NCBI GenBank assembly: GCA_028274465.1
Contig: CM051456.1
Span: 15,713,745 to 15,777,744 of the forward strand
Origin: Plantago ovata
Lineage: Eukaryota; Streptophyta; Magnoliopsida; Lamiales; Plantaginaceae
Direction: 5' to 3'
Length of the DNA: 64,000 nt
Positions 12,301 through 23,753 of this stretch are shown piece after piece; the stretch's first letter is position 1, and every line of letters begins with the position of its first letter. The notes under the pieces were generated by a model. That model worked only from the letters and a program-made list of their open reading frames with translations. It ran no database searches and was not told the DNA's origin. The position numbers and the translations under genes were made by a program.

Positions 12301-13599
12301 TGCTGCATTGGTATACGGTTACCATAGCAAGAGATTGCTTCATGGAAACAAAATGCAATGGAAATAAGTTGCGCGCTGAAATAATTCAAGAGACACACCT
12401 CAAACTTGACACTGGTTTTACTGCTCCAATTCGAGGTTGCTGGATCTCTCAGATCCACACCAGCAGAGAAACGACAAAGATTGACACCACCGCTCTCTGA
12501 GTGAGAGAATTTATTAGCAGGGATGCCATGAATGCCAATCTCAGGTGAAACGGAGTGCTGCAAGGATGTTAACTTTCAAATCAGAAATTTTTGGCAGAAT
12601 CTTCGAAGTAGTAGGCAAGAGCGAAGACGCAAAGGTGAAATAGAATAAATGTAACATTCAGAAGCTTGAACCGTGTTAATGAGCACCACAACACAAATTA
12701 AGAACTATATGCACTGCATCAAGATTTCTTATATTACCAAACTCCATGCCTGTCCCTGACCTGATCTTTCCTCGGCAACGAACCTTGTCATATAATGGAA
12801 CATGTTGCCAATATTATGGTCCCAATTACTATCCGTGACACAAGATAATACACCAAATTTACAATAGTCTAATGAACTTAATTCCATGAATCGAAGCCAC
12901 TGCCTTATACTACTATTCGTAACCTTGTCACCAATTGGTAAATGCAAGTTACGACACCCGAATGCTAAAGTCACAATGCACCATATACTTATATTATGTA
13001 CAACAACTAACAACTGCAACATTTAGCAAGTACCTGAATAACAAAGGCATGTTGCTGGAGCCATTCTGGCCTAGGTTTCCGATAAGTAATCAAGACACTG
13101 GAATGACACAGCCCTTTATCGCATAACACATCTAGCTTCTCACTTTTCCCAAATAAATTCGGATGCTTAATGCAGAGGCTGTTAATAACAAAAAGAAAAA
13201 GAACACAATCAACACACAGGTCCAGCTAACATAAACTGTCTCTGCGAAGCATTTTGTCAAACACCTTACCTCCCAATAACAAGCGAAAGCGGACTCACTC
13301 CATTAGCATTCCTGTTACAAAATCACGAATGTCAAGCTAATTTCAGCTAGGGTAAGTTTATAGAAGTTGTAATTGACAAGGGAAAGGGATACCTGAAGGG
13401 CTGATACATCAAAGCAGCACATACTTTGTGTGTGAAATCGACATTGAAGTCTACCTTGGCTACAAAAGAACACAAAAAATGATCCAATTTTTAATACACA
13501 TTTCAAGAAAAATGAAACGGAAAATACATACATAATAATGGTGAGAAGGTGAAAAGAGTAGAGACCATTTCCAGCATGAATACTTTTCTTGGCTCCCAT
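9353..13599 (-). CDS. OEP39-like: Chloroplast outer-envelope protein, OEP39-type (POTRA-less Omp85/TOC75 family)
   Basis: Eleven coding exons join in frame: 13599-13566, 13459-13393, 13311-13270, 13178-13034, 12557-12399, 12302-12232, 12122-12044, 11935-11820, 11170-11023, 10060-9991, 9504-9353. They total 1083 nt, 360 aa, close to the roughly 360 aa of Arabidopsis P39. All introns are GT..AG. The N-terminus MGAKKSIHAGN leads straight into the beta-barrel, with no POTRA domains and no clear transit peptide. The Omp85 signature is at residues 254-265 (FSIGGLGSVRGY), containing the VRGY motif of the L6 loop. The C-terminus FGFGCGLRFKSDFGHIHLDY is the typical last barrel strands. Family members sit in the plastid outer envelope, and unlike TOC75 and OEP80 their client or transport role is unclear. 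An intact LTR-like repeat lies in the intron at 11171-11819. Confidence 0.93.
10561..10689 (+). repeat. Intronic segment repeated inverted at 15321-15452
   Basis: This part of the OEP39-like intron (10061-11022) matches the reverse complement of 15321-15452 at roughly 90% by eye. The match includes ACTAACTTGGTAGGTTGTGT and GTACTGTATTTAATAACTCA. No terminal repeats or target duplication were found around either copy. Confidence 0.8.
11281..11492 (-). mobile_element. Solo LTR/TRIM-like repeat in an OEP39 intron
   Basis: The 212-bp block starts TGTAACGACC and ends GGTATTACA, so it is bounded by TG..CA. An exact 5-bp target duplication CCCCC lies at 11276-11280 and 11493-11497. Read on the minus strand it opens TGTAATACCCC, then has an snRNA-type USE string (ATCCCACATCG) and an AT-rich TATA-like run about 35-45 bp later. 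It also carries the GCGGACAATATCATACTG text that I associate with a widespread plant LTR/TRIM repeat. No internal region or second LTR is present. Confidence 0.7.
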
Positions 13600-14087
13600 C
13601 CCATTACAGGCATTCAATTCAAGTGTTCAACATTTCATTTTTTATTTTTATTTAATTTCAGTGATGAAGCAACAAAAAATAAAAGCAATGATGAAGTGAA
13701 AAGAGAAAAGGTTAATCGTGCTTGTCCACAACTGGAAGTTATCCCTTTCCTCATCTCTTGATTTTAATTCGATACATAACATTTTTTCTGGATGGAATTT
13801 GATTCTTTGAGATGATACATTCCCTGCACGTGGAGATGTTGGACTCCATCATGGGCTAGCCCGAACGATTGACCAGGTCGGATTGGTCCGCCACGGAATT
13901 GGATCCCTGATGGCTCCATTTTAATTGGATGGGGTTCGGTTCGATTTTGGAATAGAAGAAAAAATTTACAATAAAACAATTAAAATAATAAAATACTTTG
14001 GGATTGGGTCCATTTGAATTCAGACCGAACTCGACCTGAATTTGATAAGACCCCGGTCAAATAAAATATTTTTAGATTGGGTCAGGC
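13600..14087. other. Spacer upstream of the OEP39-like gene
   Basis: This holds the 5' region and promoter of the minus-strand OEP39-like gene. The second half (about 13800-14087, resuming after 14282) has GGGCTAGCCCGA-type text resembling degenerate mobile DNA, but no terminal repeats could be set. Confidence 0.35.
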
Positions 14088-14273
14088 CAGAGGCGGACTC
14101 AGGATTTAGAACTAGGGGGCGAAATTATACATGATTTTTCGAAGGTTCGGGGGGGCTAAAACTTCAAAAATCAGGTATATTACCTATAAAAAGTTTGAAA
14201 AATCGAAAATATTAAATATAAAAAAAAAAATCAAAAGTTTGGGGGGCGGACGCCCCCACCTGCCCTGCCCCTA
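14088..14273. mobile_element. Small hAT MITE
   Basis: The ends CAGAGGCGGACTCAGG and (reverse complement) TAGGGGCAGGGCAGG are imperfect inverted repeats. They are bounded by an exact 8-bp duplication GGTCAGGC at 14080-14087 and 14274-14281. The core has G-runs at both ends around an A-rich middle with the phrase GTTTGAAAAATCG. The element at 28975-29154 has the same layout and belongs to the same family. Confidence 0.88.
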
Positions 14274-14281
14274 GGTCAGGC

Positions 14282-15320
14282 TCAGGTCGATGTCCATGGG
14301 TCAGCCGTAAATTGTCGGGCCTATCATGGGCTAATTCTTTCGGGCTACTTGGAAATTGTTCGCTCCATGAGATTTTGGTATTAGCACGTACCTTGTACTC
14401 TATGTGAAACAGATTTTAAAAAGGAATAAATCTATGTTTGGCTTTGATAATAATCTCTTTGGGTGATTCGAAGATTTCGTATTACTTTAATGCATATAAT
14501 ACCCATTGTTATTATCAATTTTGGTATGTAACACATTGTTTGAGCTCAATGAGCAAACAGAGTGCTGGAAAGTTTTCCCAACAAGTGCATATGAAAAAGT
14601 GCGGGAATGAAAAGTGAACAGGGTCGACTAATGTGTTTTAAGGTTTTGCAAGTTATATTTTTATTATAGGGTCATATAGTCTTTCTGCAACCATGTAAAA
14701 ATCGTGTGACTAGGTCATTTTTGGAGATTACAACTTAATTTGATTAATGTCACTTGTAATTTTCATTTTTTTTCTTATGTTATTCGAGATGTCCACGTTA
14801 ATTAGAGTGAAATGAGCCTAAAGACTAGGGAAAAATATTATATTTGGGTGTTGGTGTAAATGACCAACATTTAATTTCATCACCATTGAACAATTAAACA
14901 CAATTGTCTTTGAGTTTCGTACTTGAAATTAGGGAAGATGTATATTCAATTGATGTTATCAAGTAAGAAATTTATGTATACAATATTGCAAACAACTATG
15001 GAATGACTATGGAGCAAAATCAATGTCAATGTATAACAATACTCGAAATATGCTTGTATAAACTCCTACATAGTATGCTAATATATCAATACCTTTTCCA
15101 AAAAAATAATCAATGTCAATGGGTATATACTTTCTTGACTTGTACTATATTAAAAAGAATGAATAAAAAATGGAAGAATAAATAAATGCATCAAGTATGA
15201 GTAAATATGAATTTTATATGGCCATTTTGAAAGATGAAGCATTTTAATGTTGGCAAAATTATGATGGTGGAAAGAGAATATGTTGTATTTAATCACTACT
15301 CCCTATTTTGGATTTTGTTT
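14282..15320. other. AT-rich spacer
   Basis: No gene is supported. The frame at 15003-15185 is short and has no recognisable domain. Confidence 0.4.
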
Positions 15321-15452
15321 GCATAATATATTACACAAGTTTTGAAGACTACCAATCAAATGCGATCAAGAAATCATTTTCTTTGCCTGAGTTATTAAAT
15401 ACAGTACATTCTTCTTGTTACATATGCAACACAACCTACCAAGTTAGTTAAC
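15321..15452 (-). repeat. Inverted copy of the OEP39-like intron segment
   Basis: This is the reverse-complement copy of 10561-10689. It lies about 140 bp upstream of the S-protein homologue start, so it could fall in that gene's promoter. Confidence 0.8.
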
Positions 15453-15593
15453 ATAGAATTTGGATGAATTAAAGAAGGGCAGATATACATTTCACCCCTC
15501 CCATCCTCATAAATATTTGTTATACACCACAATGACAAAAAAAAGATAAGACAACCTTTTTGATATTGCATTGTTACAGTTGATACATTCTTA

Positions 15594-16010
15594 GTGAACT
15601 CATTCATGATGATCAACATTTTACACAACAAACTATTTTGCATTTTCCTTGTTTTATTATTCTCTACAAGATGCATTCAAGCCAAAGTCTACGTCCAAGT
15701 GATAAACCGGCTAGGAAATGGTACATTCATGAACTTGCACTGTCAATCGAGAAACGATGACCTCGGATACCACCAGTTGGCGGATAATGAAAGCCTCATA
15801 TGGAGCTTCAACGTTAACTTCTGGTTAACGACCTTATTCTATTGCGACGTACAATGGGCTGGAAGCAAATGGTATCATTTTGATGCGTATGACGCGGAGC
15901 TGGATCGACCAATATCTCGTTGGATGATCACCGAACATGGAGAGTTGTATGGGTATGATGAGAGCTCAGGCCAATGGGAGCTCTACCCACTTGTCGCCTC
16001 TAGTACATGA
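15594..16010 (+). CDS. S-protein homologue (plant self-incompatibility S1 family)
   Basis: A single-exon 138-aa secreted protein. Residues 1-30 form a signal peptide with a hydrophobic stretch (LFCIFLVLLFS) and a likely cleavage near IQA/KV. ATGs at 15606 and 15609 are alternative starts that keep the signal peptide. The mature part has family features in order: VYVQVINRLGNGTFMNLHC, the NDDLG motif (residues 54-58), LIWSFNVNFW, then TTLFYCDVQW. Only two cysteines remain in the mature chain (C50 and C84). The second pair, common near the C-terminus in this family, is absent. N42 and N65 lie in N-glycosylation sequons. Poppy S1 members are pistil self-incompatibility ligands, but most plant homologues have unknown roles. 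Confidence 0.9.
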   Translation: MNSFMMINILHNKLFCIFLVLLFSTRCIQAKVYVQVINRLGNGTFMNLHCQSRNDDLGYHQLADNESLIWSFNVNFWLTTLFYCDVQWAGSKWYHFDAYDAELDRPISRWMITEHGELYGYDESSGQWELYPLVASST

Positions 16011-16019
16011 GTTTTGAGT

Positions 16020-16705
16020 AATCCAAATGTGAATTTCATGAATCTTTAACATTTCATAGGTAAATCACGAGATGACACATTATGTGACATATTAGATCAA
16101 CATTAGATAAATTGTTGATGGGTTAGGAATGTTAAACCCAAATACTCATAACCTAATAATTCATCACATCCTGTCATACAAATACCAATAAGTCTAAAAA
16201 CACATGAAGTAGAAAAATTCGAAATCATTTGTTTTCCCTTCTTCAATGATGCGAAAAGGCTATCGACACTGTTTTTGATATATATATTGAGTAACATTTG
16301 TATATTCAAATTCGATTATTATACAGTTTTAAAGTAGGGCGCTACTCAATTCGATTGTATCTCTATAGTCAACACTCAAACTATATTATACCTTACGCAA
16401 ATGATTTCATCATTTCATGTCCAACATCACAATGTAAGAAGTTCAACAATTCATTCTAGTCGAATTTACGGGTCGGGTAAAAGTGTACGTAAGCACTAAC
16501 ATCATATGATTCATATGCCCGCTTATATGTGCGACTTAAGCACTAACATCATATACCCAAATGTAACACGCTTTTACTGTCAAAATATATCTCCACTGGG
16601 TGGCGCGTTTTCAACCTAATTACCTCCTCTCTCCACCGCCGCTGGTAGTCTTCTCTCTTCTCACCTGAGAAAATCAATCAAATCGAACAGAAGTGAATTG
16701 CAACA
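16020..16705. other. Spacer and LSG1 promoter/5' leader
   Basis: No gene is supported. The stretch 16580-16705 is GC-richer with pyrimidine-rich CTCTCTCCACC text. It likely holds the 5' untranslated leader of the GTPase gene, whose ATG at 16706 is preceded by GCAACA. Confidence 0.45.
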
Positions 16706-19700
16706 ATGGTTGGAAAAGGGGAAAAAAGCGCCCTAGGTCGAGCTCTCGTCAAGCACCACAACCAGATGATACAGCAAACCAAGGAGAAAGGTAAATTATA
16801 TCGTAGCCAGCATAAGAAGGTTCTAGAATCCGTCACCGAGATCAGCGACATCGACGCCGTCATCCAGCAGGCCGATGAGGCTCACCGCCTCTACACTGAC
16901 GTCAATCCTCCTGTCAACCTCACCACCATCAACCTGTAATTGTTCGCTTCCTTTATTTTTGGTTAATCAATTGATTTTATTATTTGAAATTATTTGATTG
17001 TGTATTGGACATGTGACAGGGACTCTAGCTCGAGTATTAGTGAGATGACACCTGAGGAAAGGAGGGAGCAACAGAAGAAAGAGGAAGCGTTACACGCTAG
17101 TAGCCTTAGGATTCCTCGCAGGTATACCTATTGCACATTTCATTGTTGTTTTGTAATTGTTTTAATTTAGTTGTGTATATTGTTACTGGTGAGGCTGATG
17201 TATGTGTTTATAATTGTCTAGGCCTCCGTGGAATGCTAAGATGTCGTTCGAAGAGCTTGATTCTAATGAGAAAGAGGCTTTTCTAGAGTGGCGCCGCATC
17301 CTTGCAGGGTTAGTCTCCAGAGACCTATTGCAGAACTGTTTTAAAATGGTTGCTCGAAATGCATTTGTATATGTTACAAGTTATTTCGACATTGATATGC
17401 TGTGCCGGTTGCTTTATATAGTTGTTTCGGAAACTTGTTAGTTTTTAGATTGTGTCCAGCTTAGCGAATATGTAAAGCAGTTTCACAATGCACTAATGTG
17501 GACATTTTATTGTGCTTCGAAAAAACTTGATTTGCTGCTTGTTCCTATGCTATTCTTGTATGTGCTAGTCGTATTCGGTTGGAGTTTATTAATAAGGTTT
17601 TTGCTAAAGCCAATCTTGTTCATTTCATTTTTGTGTGTTTCACGGATTTATTTTTTAAAAAAAAATCTGCTATGGCCATTACAGGCTTGAGGAGAATGAG
17701 AATCTAGTTCTTACTCCATTTGAGAAGAACCTAGATATCTGGAGACAGCTTTGGAGAGTTCTTGAGCGCAGTGATCTGGTAAGTTGTCATTTATCTTTGA
17801 GATATTATGAGGTGTTAAGGGGTTAAATTGGTTTGGATTTGGGTGTTGGCTAAAATGAAATGATCCTTCTGAAAAAAGTGAGTCTGACTTCTATGATATA
17901 TAGGTTAAAGAAAATTAAATTGTACCTTTTTTAATGTTTCATATAATTTTTTAATGAAATCTTCATACTGTATTGATGCTACTTCATTTAATGGGTCAAA
18001 AGCAATTTTAATTCCCGTTTTCATATAACTTAGTTTTCTAATGTTTCGTGGAGCAAAGAAACATAGCGTTTTGCAGACTCAAATCAGCCAACAGTATTAG
18101 TCTTTGTTTTTCTTCAAAAGTTCTCTTCCTTCTGATGTTTGGTTAATTTGACGCTCAAAGTTAAATACAAGTATATTGTATGTACAGTAGCCAGTATATT
18201 TTCAAGGAAGGTGTACCAGTGAAAATAAGAAATGACATTTCTTAATGCCTCTGGTCCACATGTTTGGATTTTTTTAGTAATTTATGACTTTGGAGCTATG
18301 GGATTTTTTCTTAGGTTTTGTGCATTTGAAATTGATCCAAAACTCACATGAGATTATATGTTTACGACATTTCTGAATCGTCATGCTCTTAACAATCCAA
18401 GTTCATAAATTAAGATCAGATTGAACCTTACGGATTCTCAACATAATCTGAATCGCTAAGATTAGTTCTAATTCTGCTTTTAACAAACTGGGTGAGAAAT
18501 TCATAATGGCCTCTTCTCCACTATTGGTTTTGATGTTAAGTACATGTCTGGTTTCTAGTTCCTGACTTGCTTTAAACTTGACCCAGTGGGATCAAAAAAA
18601 TTTCAGAGGGTAATCGCATTTTAAGTATTTACGTTTGCTTTTCTTCTGGTTAGAACCCTAAGTAAGAAGTATGTCAAATTCGTTTCCAGGATAACTAGCT
18701 CTTTATAGTTCACAATTTAGTTATTGGAGGAAAAACTAAAAGTGACCAAAAAAAATCCCCCCAAAAATGAAAAGAAAAAGAAATAAATAAATAAAACCTA
18801 CAACAATCAGTTTCCACGAGAAGCTGGTAGTTATGCCTTTTATGATTGTACATGCCTAGGAAAGTGACATTAAATAGTAATGTCTCTGTGAAGTGGAGAT
18901 GAGATCAAGTTTGTTGCACATCCTTTAATTTGTTTGCTCAAAGATCGTGCTACATCATAACTGTGTTCTTCAGACCGATGATTGCTACTTTTTGCATCTC
19001 TCAAGTCTGTCATGGAATTTCATGGAGTACTTTAATTTTCTATGAAATGCTGACACTCCTTGTAATTTGTATTCATGAAGATTGTGATGGTTGTTGATGC
19101 GAGGGATCCTCTCTTTTACCGCTGTCCTGATCTTGAGGTAATGCTTGGTCATTGTAAATACTCGCTTTGCTTTTCTATTGGATTCTCAGTATTACTATGT
19201 TAACCAAAAATAGGGGACCATCTAATTTTCTGAGAAATGATGTTCAAGAAGTGCCATAATTATCTCCTTGACATAAAACTTATCATGCCAAGTCCATCTC
19301 ACAAAATTGCAGGCATATGCTCGAGAAATTGATGAGCACAAAAGGACAATGCTTCTAGTGAACAAGGCAGATCTTCTACCTATTGCTGTTAGGTCAGTGT
19401 TTCAGCTGCACATCTTTAACCTTGCTTTCTAATCTCCTATCTGGTGTGCTAAAGTTCGATCATATCTTTCAGAGAAAAATGGGCTAAATATTTCCAAGAG
19501 AACGGTATTCTCTTTCTTTTCTGGTCAGCTAAGGCGGCTACTGCTGCATTAGAGGGCAAAAATCTCAAACCGTCATTGGGCATGCAAAATAATGAGCTAG
19601 AGTCTGCCAATGCCGCTACTAAAATATATGGCAGGGATGAGCTACTTGCTCGTTTGCAATCCGAAGCTGAGGAGATAGCTTCATTGAGAAACAGATCCAA

Positions 19701-20598
19701 GTCGACAGCCAGCCCAAGCCCATCAGACATTGATTCTGATGGTGAAAGCTTGGCTGGGAATGTACGAGTGCAAACTGTTGTAGTTGGATTTGTTGGCTAT
19801 CCAAATGTAGGAAAGAGTTCAACCATCAATGCCTTGGTGGGTGGTAAAAAGACAGGCGTAACTTCAACTCCTGGAAAAACGAAACATTTTCAAACATTAA
19901 TAATCTCCGAGAAACTCACTCTTTGTGATTGCCCTGGACTTGTATTTCCTTCATTTACTAGTTCAAGGTATGAGATGATTGCATCTGGGGTTTTGCCCAT
20001 TGATCGCATGACAGAGCATAGAGAGGCAGTACAGGTTGTTGCAAATCGAGTTGCGCGGACCGCTATCGAGAGTGTTTACAGAATATCTTTACCTCCACCA
20101 AAGCCTTATGAGCCGCAAAACAGGCCACCTTTAGCCGCAGAGCTTTTGAGAGCGTATTGTGCTTCTCGTGGATATGTTGCCTCCAGTGGATTGCCTGATG
20201 AAACTAAGGCAGCCCGACTAATGTTGAAGGATTATCTTGATGGAAAGCTTCCTCACTACGAGATGCCCCCAGAAATGTATGACGATGAAGAAGATGTGGC
20301 AGACGAAGCAGATGGACTCAGCTCGGAGTCATCTGATGGTGAAGCACCTTCAGTTGGTGAGAATGAGGCTGGACCTAGTTTAGAACACGTACTGAGTGAT
20401 CTGAAGTCTTTCGATATCAACAATGGATTGGCTTCTGCCAAGCCAGCGAAGAAGCCTGCTCGTGCGCCTCATAAGCAGCACAAGAAGCCTCAGAGGAAGA
20501 AAGACCGCACTTGGAGAGTGGTAAATGGTGAGGATGATGGAATGCCAGTGGTTAGGGTCTTTCACAAGCCAGCAAACACCGGACAACTGAAGGCTTGA
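16706..20598 (+). CDS. LSG1: LSG1-family circularly permuted GTPase (60S ribosome maturation)
   Basis: Seven exons join in frame: 16706-16935, 17020-17121, 17222-17308, 17685-17778, 19081-19137, 19313-19392, 19473-20598 (1776 nt, 591 aa; Arabidopsis LSG1 proteins are about this long). The G motifs are in the permuted order of the YRG/Lsg1 family: NKAD (G4, residues 207-210), WSAK (G5, about 234-237), GYPNVGKSS (G1, 325-333), DCPG (G3, 369-372). The N-terminus MVGKGEKSALGRALVKHHNQ is the conserved LSG1 start. The tail is acidic, then basic. Family knowledge: Lsg1 acts in the cytoplasm on nearly mature 60S subunits to release the export adaptor NMD3. A 57-bp duplication covers the stop codon region. 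Confidence 0.95.
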
Positions 20599-20701
20599 TG
20601 GTGTTTTGTGGTGGTATCATGTTAAAGCAGATAAGCAATGCTCATGAAGGCTTGATGGTGTTTTTAGCGGTATCATGTTAAATCAGATAACCAGTGCTCT
20701 T
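20588..20701 (+). repeat. 57-bp tandem duplication across the LSG1 stop codon
   Basis: The stretch starting TGAAGGCTTGATGGTGTTTT at 20588 recurs at 20645 with a few differences, and both copies include GGTATCATGTTAAA and CAGATAA. The first copy contains the last two codons and the stop of the GTPase. The second lies in the 3' untranslated region. Confidence 0.88.
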
Positions 20702-21705
20702 TTTGGGGGTGTACAGTACACTCAGCAGCGTGTAACTTTTCTACTTTCCCCTATGAAGTATGAGTTTACTGTATAACCTTATATTTGAATCTATGGCAGC
20801 AGCACTGCATTTTAGTTATATTTGTTCCAGAGATGGGTTTTTTTTTTCTTATCGTGTTGCAAAATTGGGATCTGGCCGTCCAGGGAGTGTACTTGCTGAT
20901 CTCTGTGAATCATCAATACTCTATGTGTTGATTTCATGAATTGTTGCGACGTGTGAGGTATCGATAAACACTCTTTACCATTAAGCAAGGCCTGTCTCTA
21001 TAAACCGAGTTCTCTGTAATGTATGACGTCGCATTTCTATAGGATTGCGTTTGTTTTAAATGTTCTGCACATTTGTTGTGCTTGATTATTTTAAGCTTTC
21101 CCGTGTCAAATAGGGAAGTGATTTGCTGGTATCTGCAACAGGGTATGATTTCCGTATCATTTAGCAACTGTGATACGATAAGGAAGTGTAGATTAGATTG
21201 TTACCAACCTGATCTTAGAGGTGGGGTTGGGGGGTTTCCTAACAGCTGAGTATTATGATATAGTACTACGTGGGGATATATATGAGTAGAGAGAATTGAC
21301 ATGTTGCCAAAAGGTAGCAGCACTACCAGAATAAATTGGGCATGAGTTGAGTTGGTCCAATGAAATGAGTTCCCTTATTTGATCAGTCAGTACTCATCCG
21401 AGGTATGGATGTAGGAGTATCAATTAAGCATGCAAGTATATAAAGACTACTAGAAGTCTAGAAGAGACGGGCACGATGCCCTACAGAGTGAGTTAGTTAA
21501 TGAGAGTGTCCCTTGAGTGAACAAAATCACAGAAAACATGTGATTGGTTTCTGGGAATTTCAGGAACATGGAAATTTGTGCTGTTTGGGAACTCAACTGT
21601 ACTCGTGACATTGTTTATCATAGTATAGTGTATTTTCCTGCCTGAGTTTTCTTGTCTCTTCCTCTCTTCCTACATGGCTACTCTTGTTTGTTTGTCCTTT
21701 TGTTA
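20702..21705. other. 3' untranslated region and spacer
   Basis: No further gene is supported. The 3' end of the LSG1 transcript lies within the first few hundred bases. The short frame at 20934-21167 has no recognisable domain. Confidence 0.4.
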
Positions 21706-22003
21706 CTCCATCGGAATACAATATAAGATGTTTTAGCATTTTCACACACATTAAAAAAATGTGATCTTCATCAATTTTGTTGTTGAAAAAATTGCAAAAA
21801 ACATGTTGGTATCTTGTAAAAATAAAATTACTAATGATAGATCAGAACCTTGCATAGCTTTTGTAGACAAAATATAAAAAAATGAGATTGAGTGCATAAA
21901 AAGTTGTAAAAAACCACACAATTACATGACACCAACTTAAAACATCTTATATTTTGCAAATTGTAAAATAAATAAAACATCTTATATTGTATTCAGGAGG
22001 GAG
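21706..22003. mobile_element. Stowaway MITE
   Basis: The terminal inverted repeats are CTCCATCGGAATACAATATA on the left and, from the right, CTCCCTCCTGAATACAATAT. Both continue into AAGATGTTTT. The flanking TA duplication is at 21704-21705 and 22004-22005. Confidence 0.88.
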
Positions 22004-22009
22004 TAGTTA

Positions 22010-22990
22010 TTGATAGCAATCGTTTATAAACTACTTGGCCCAGTGTGCTTTAATGATGTGATTCCAGTAGTATAAGTTGGAATTCTTTCATAGTTAGGGG
22101 CACAGTCCAGATTATATCGAAATCAATTAATTTTGACCGAACTGGGATCCATATCGGACCAAAATCTAATTTATGTATCCGTCCCAAATTAATTGCCCTA
22201 TCTATAATAACATGTAAAATATGGAAGTATATAAGATTACTTATGTATGTATGTGATTAGATTACTCCATGTAAATCTCCTGGTACTAGATTCTATCAAA
22301 ACTTTGTAAGCTTTTGGACCTACTTTGGTACGTTGTTAAAGTGGCATTCATTATGAATTTTAACAGAGAGTGTGTGCCAGAAAAAGAGTACTTTCTCCTT
22401 ATTCTTTTACAGTGTACTAGCAACATTGCTTTATTTTAAGAGGAGCTGTATTTTGAGGAAAAGTGGTAGTGATGGTATCTTGTTAGGTGGAGAGCAAAAA
22501 TAGTTAACACATTACATTGGTGAACTTTGTTCTTGTCAGTACCCAAGTACAGACCGTTAAGAATTTAAGATAAACAGAGGGGAGACCTCAAAATTTGCCG
22601 TATTTATGTTTGAGTGAATGATCACAATATATACTACTCCGGTTAGGTAGATTAGCTTCATTGACAAATCTTACCAACGCATGGAGATGAATAATCGTTT
22701 GTAAATGGCATCTTTATTTTACATGCATTTATTAGAGACAATTTGGTCCTAACTTTTGTTTGTGTGAGAGACAAACACGCAAGTAACACACATTAGCGTC
22801 ACCCCATCATAATAATTTCTGGGCACTCAAGTGATTTAGATTAGCCCCAGATACTTTTATCTTAAAATACATGCGATTTAAATCAGTTTTAATTTGAAAT
22901 AAATTCAATTCAGATACATTTAGCTAGCTAGTTTAATTTAATTTTTCAAAAAATAACATAATCTTATATAGTGTCATCCAACAATCAACC
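22010..22990. other. AT-rich spacer
   Basis: I see no gene, RNA or definable repeat in this stretch. Confidence 0.4.
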
Positions 22991-23039
22991 CCATATTATA
23001 TAAATTCTCTCTCTTTGTACTTTCCACTTAGTAAAACTC

Positions 23040-23470
23040 AAACACCAATAATCATCCCCAACAATAAAACGCTATACGAATTTCGATAGGTGCAGGGAAG
23101 CTGGGTGGTCTTCCATTCCGATTGGTACTCCAATTTGTTCTTTATTTCTTTCTCCTATTAGATAGAAAATCTCATTGCTCACCAAGTGGAGCCAACTTCT
23201 TCTCGCCCGCGGGCGGGTGTGTTATCCTTCGTAAAGCTACGCTCGTTTTTAATTTAGGGATCATTTGAAAGGGGAGCGGGATTTTGAACTTCTATTGTAG
23301 TATGAATTAATTTGAGATTTGCAAGATTATTGAATTTAGTTAATCCGTCTATTAAGGGTATAAAACGTAATACTTGAATTAATATAGATTCAGATGTAAT
23401 AAACGAATTTAACGTGCTTTCTACTTTTCTATAATAGAATGAAACCAACTTCTTATACAAACCTAGTAAA
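23040..23470 (-). other. Block of different composition, possibly organelle-derived
   Basis: The minus strand has a 68-codon frame (23254-23460) with ordinary-looking protein text (for example RFIPLIDGLTKFNN) and a further open stretch near 23110-23180. A GC-rich knot, CCGCGGGCGGGTGTG-like, lies near 23207. The texture differs from the surrounding AT-rich spacer and resembles transferred plastid or mitochondrial DNA, but I could not match it to a specific organelle gene. Confidence 0.25.
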
Positions 23471-23753
23471 ATTTTATTGCAGTTTTGAGAGCACTCTTTA
23501 TATATAGGAATCCTATAATATTTCTCTAAATACTGCCCCTAAGTAGTTTCTTATAATTATTTAATATATCAACTTCACATATGATAGTTAGGTTTTCTAA
23601 TTTGTATACTTTAGTGATAAAAAAAGTACACATGGAGAATATATATGGTGTCACATAGATAATGAATAGGTAGGGAGAGTTAAATGAGTGATCACTTGTA
23701 GTCTTTAGGGAGTTTCAAATTTAATTAGAACTCTAATTTTATGGGTTCCAATG

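Noticed and set aside
12195..12563. A 122-codon minus-strand gene
   Set aside because: It is two OEP39-like exons plus an unspliced intron. The intron (12303-12398) has GT..AG borders and matches no protein text.
12729..13022. A 97-codon minus-strand frame between OEP39-like exons
   Set aside because: It falls wholly in an intron. The flanking exons join in frame without it.
19576..20598. Separate 340-aa GTPase gene starting at the Met at 19576
   Set aside because: This Met lies inside the last exon. Upstream exons supply the G4 and G5 motifs and the standard LSG1 N-terminus.
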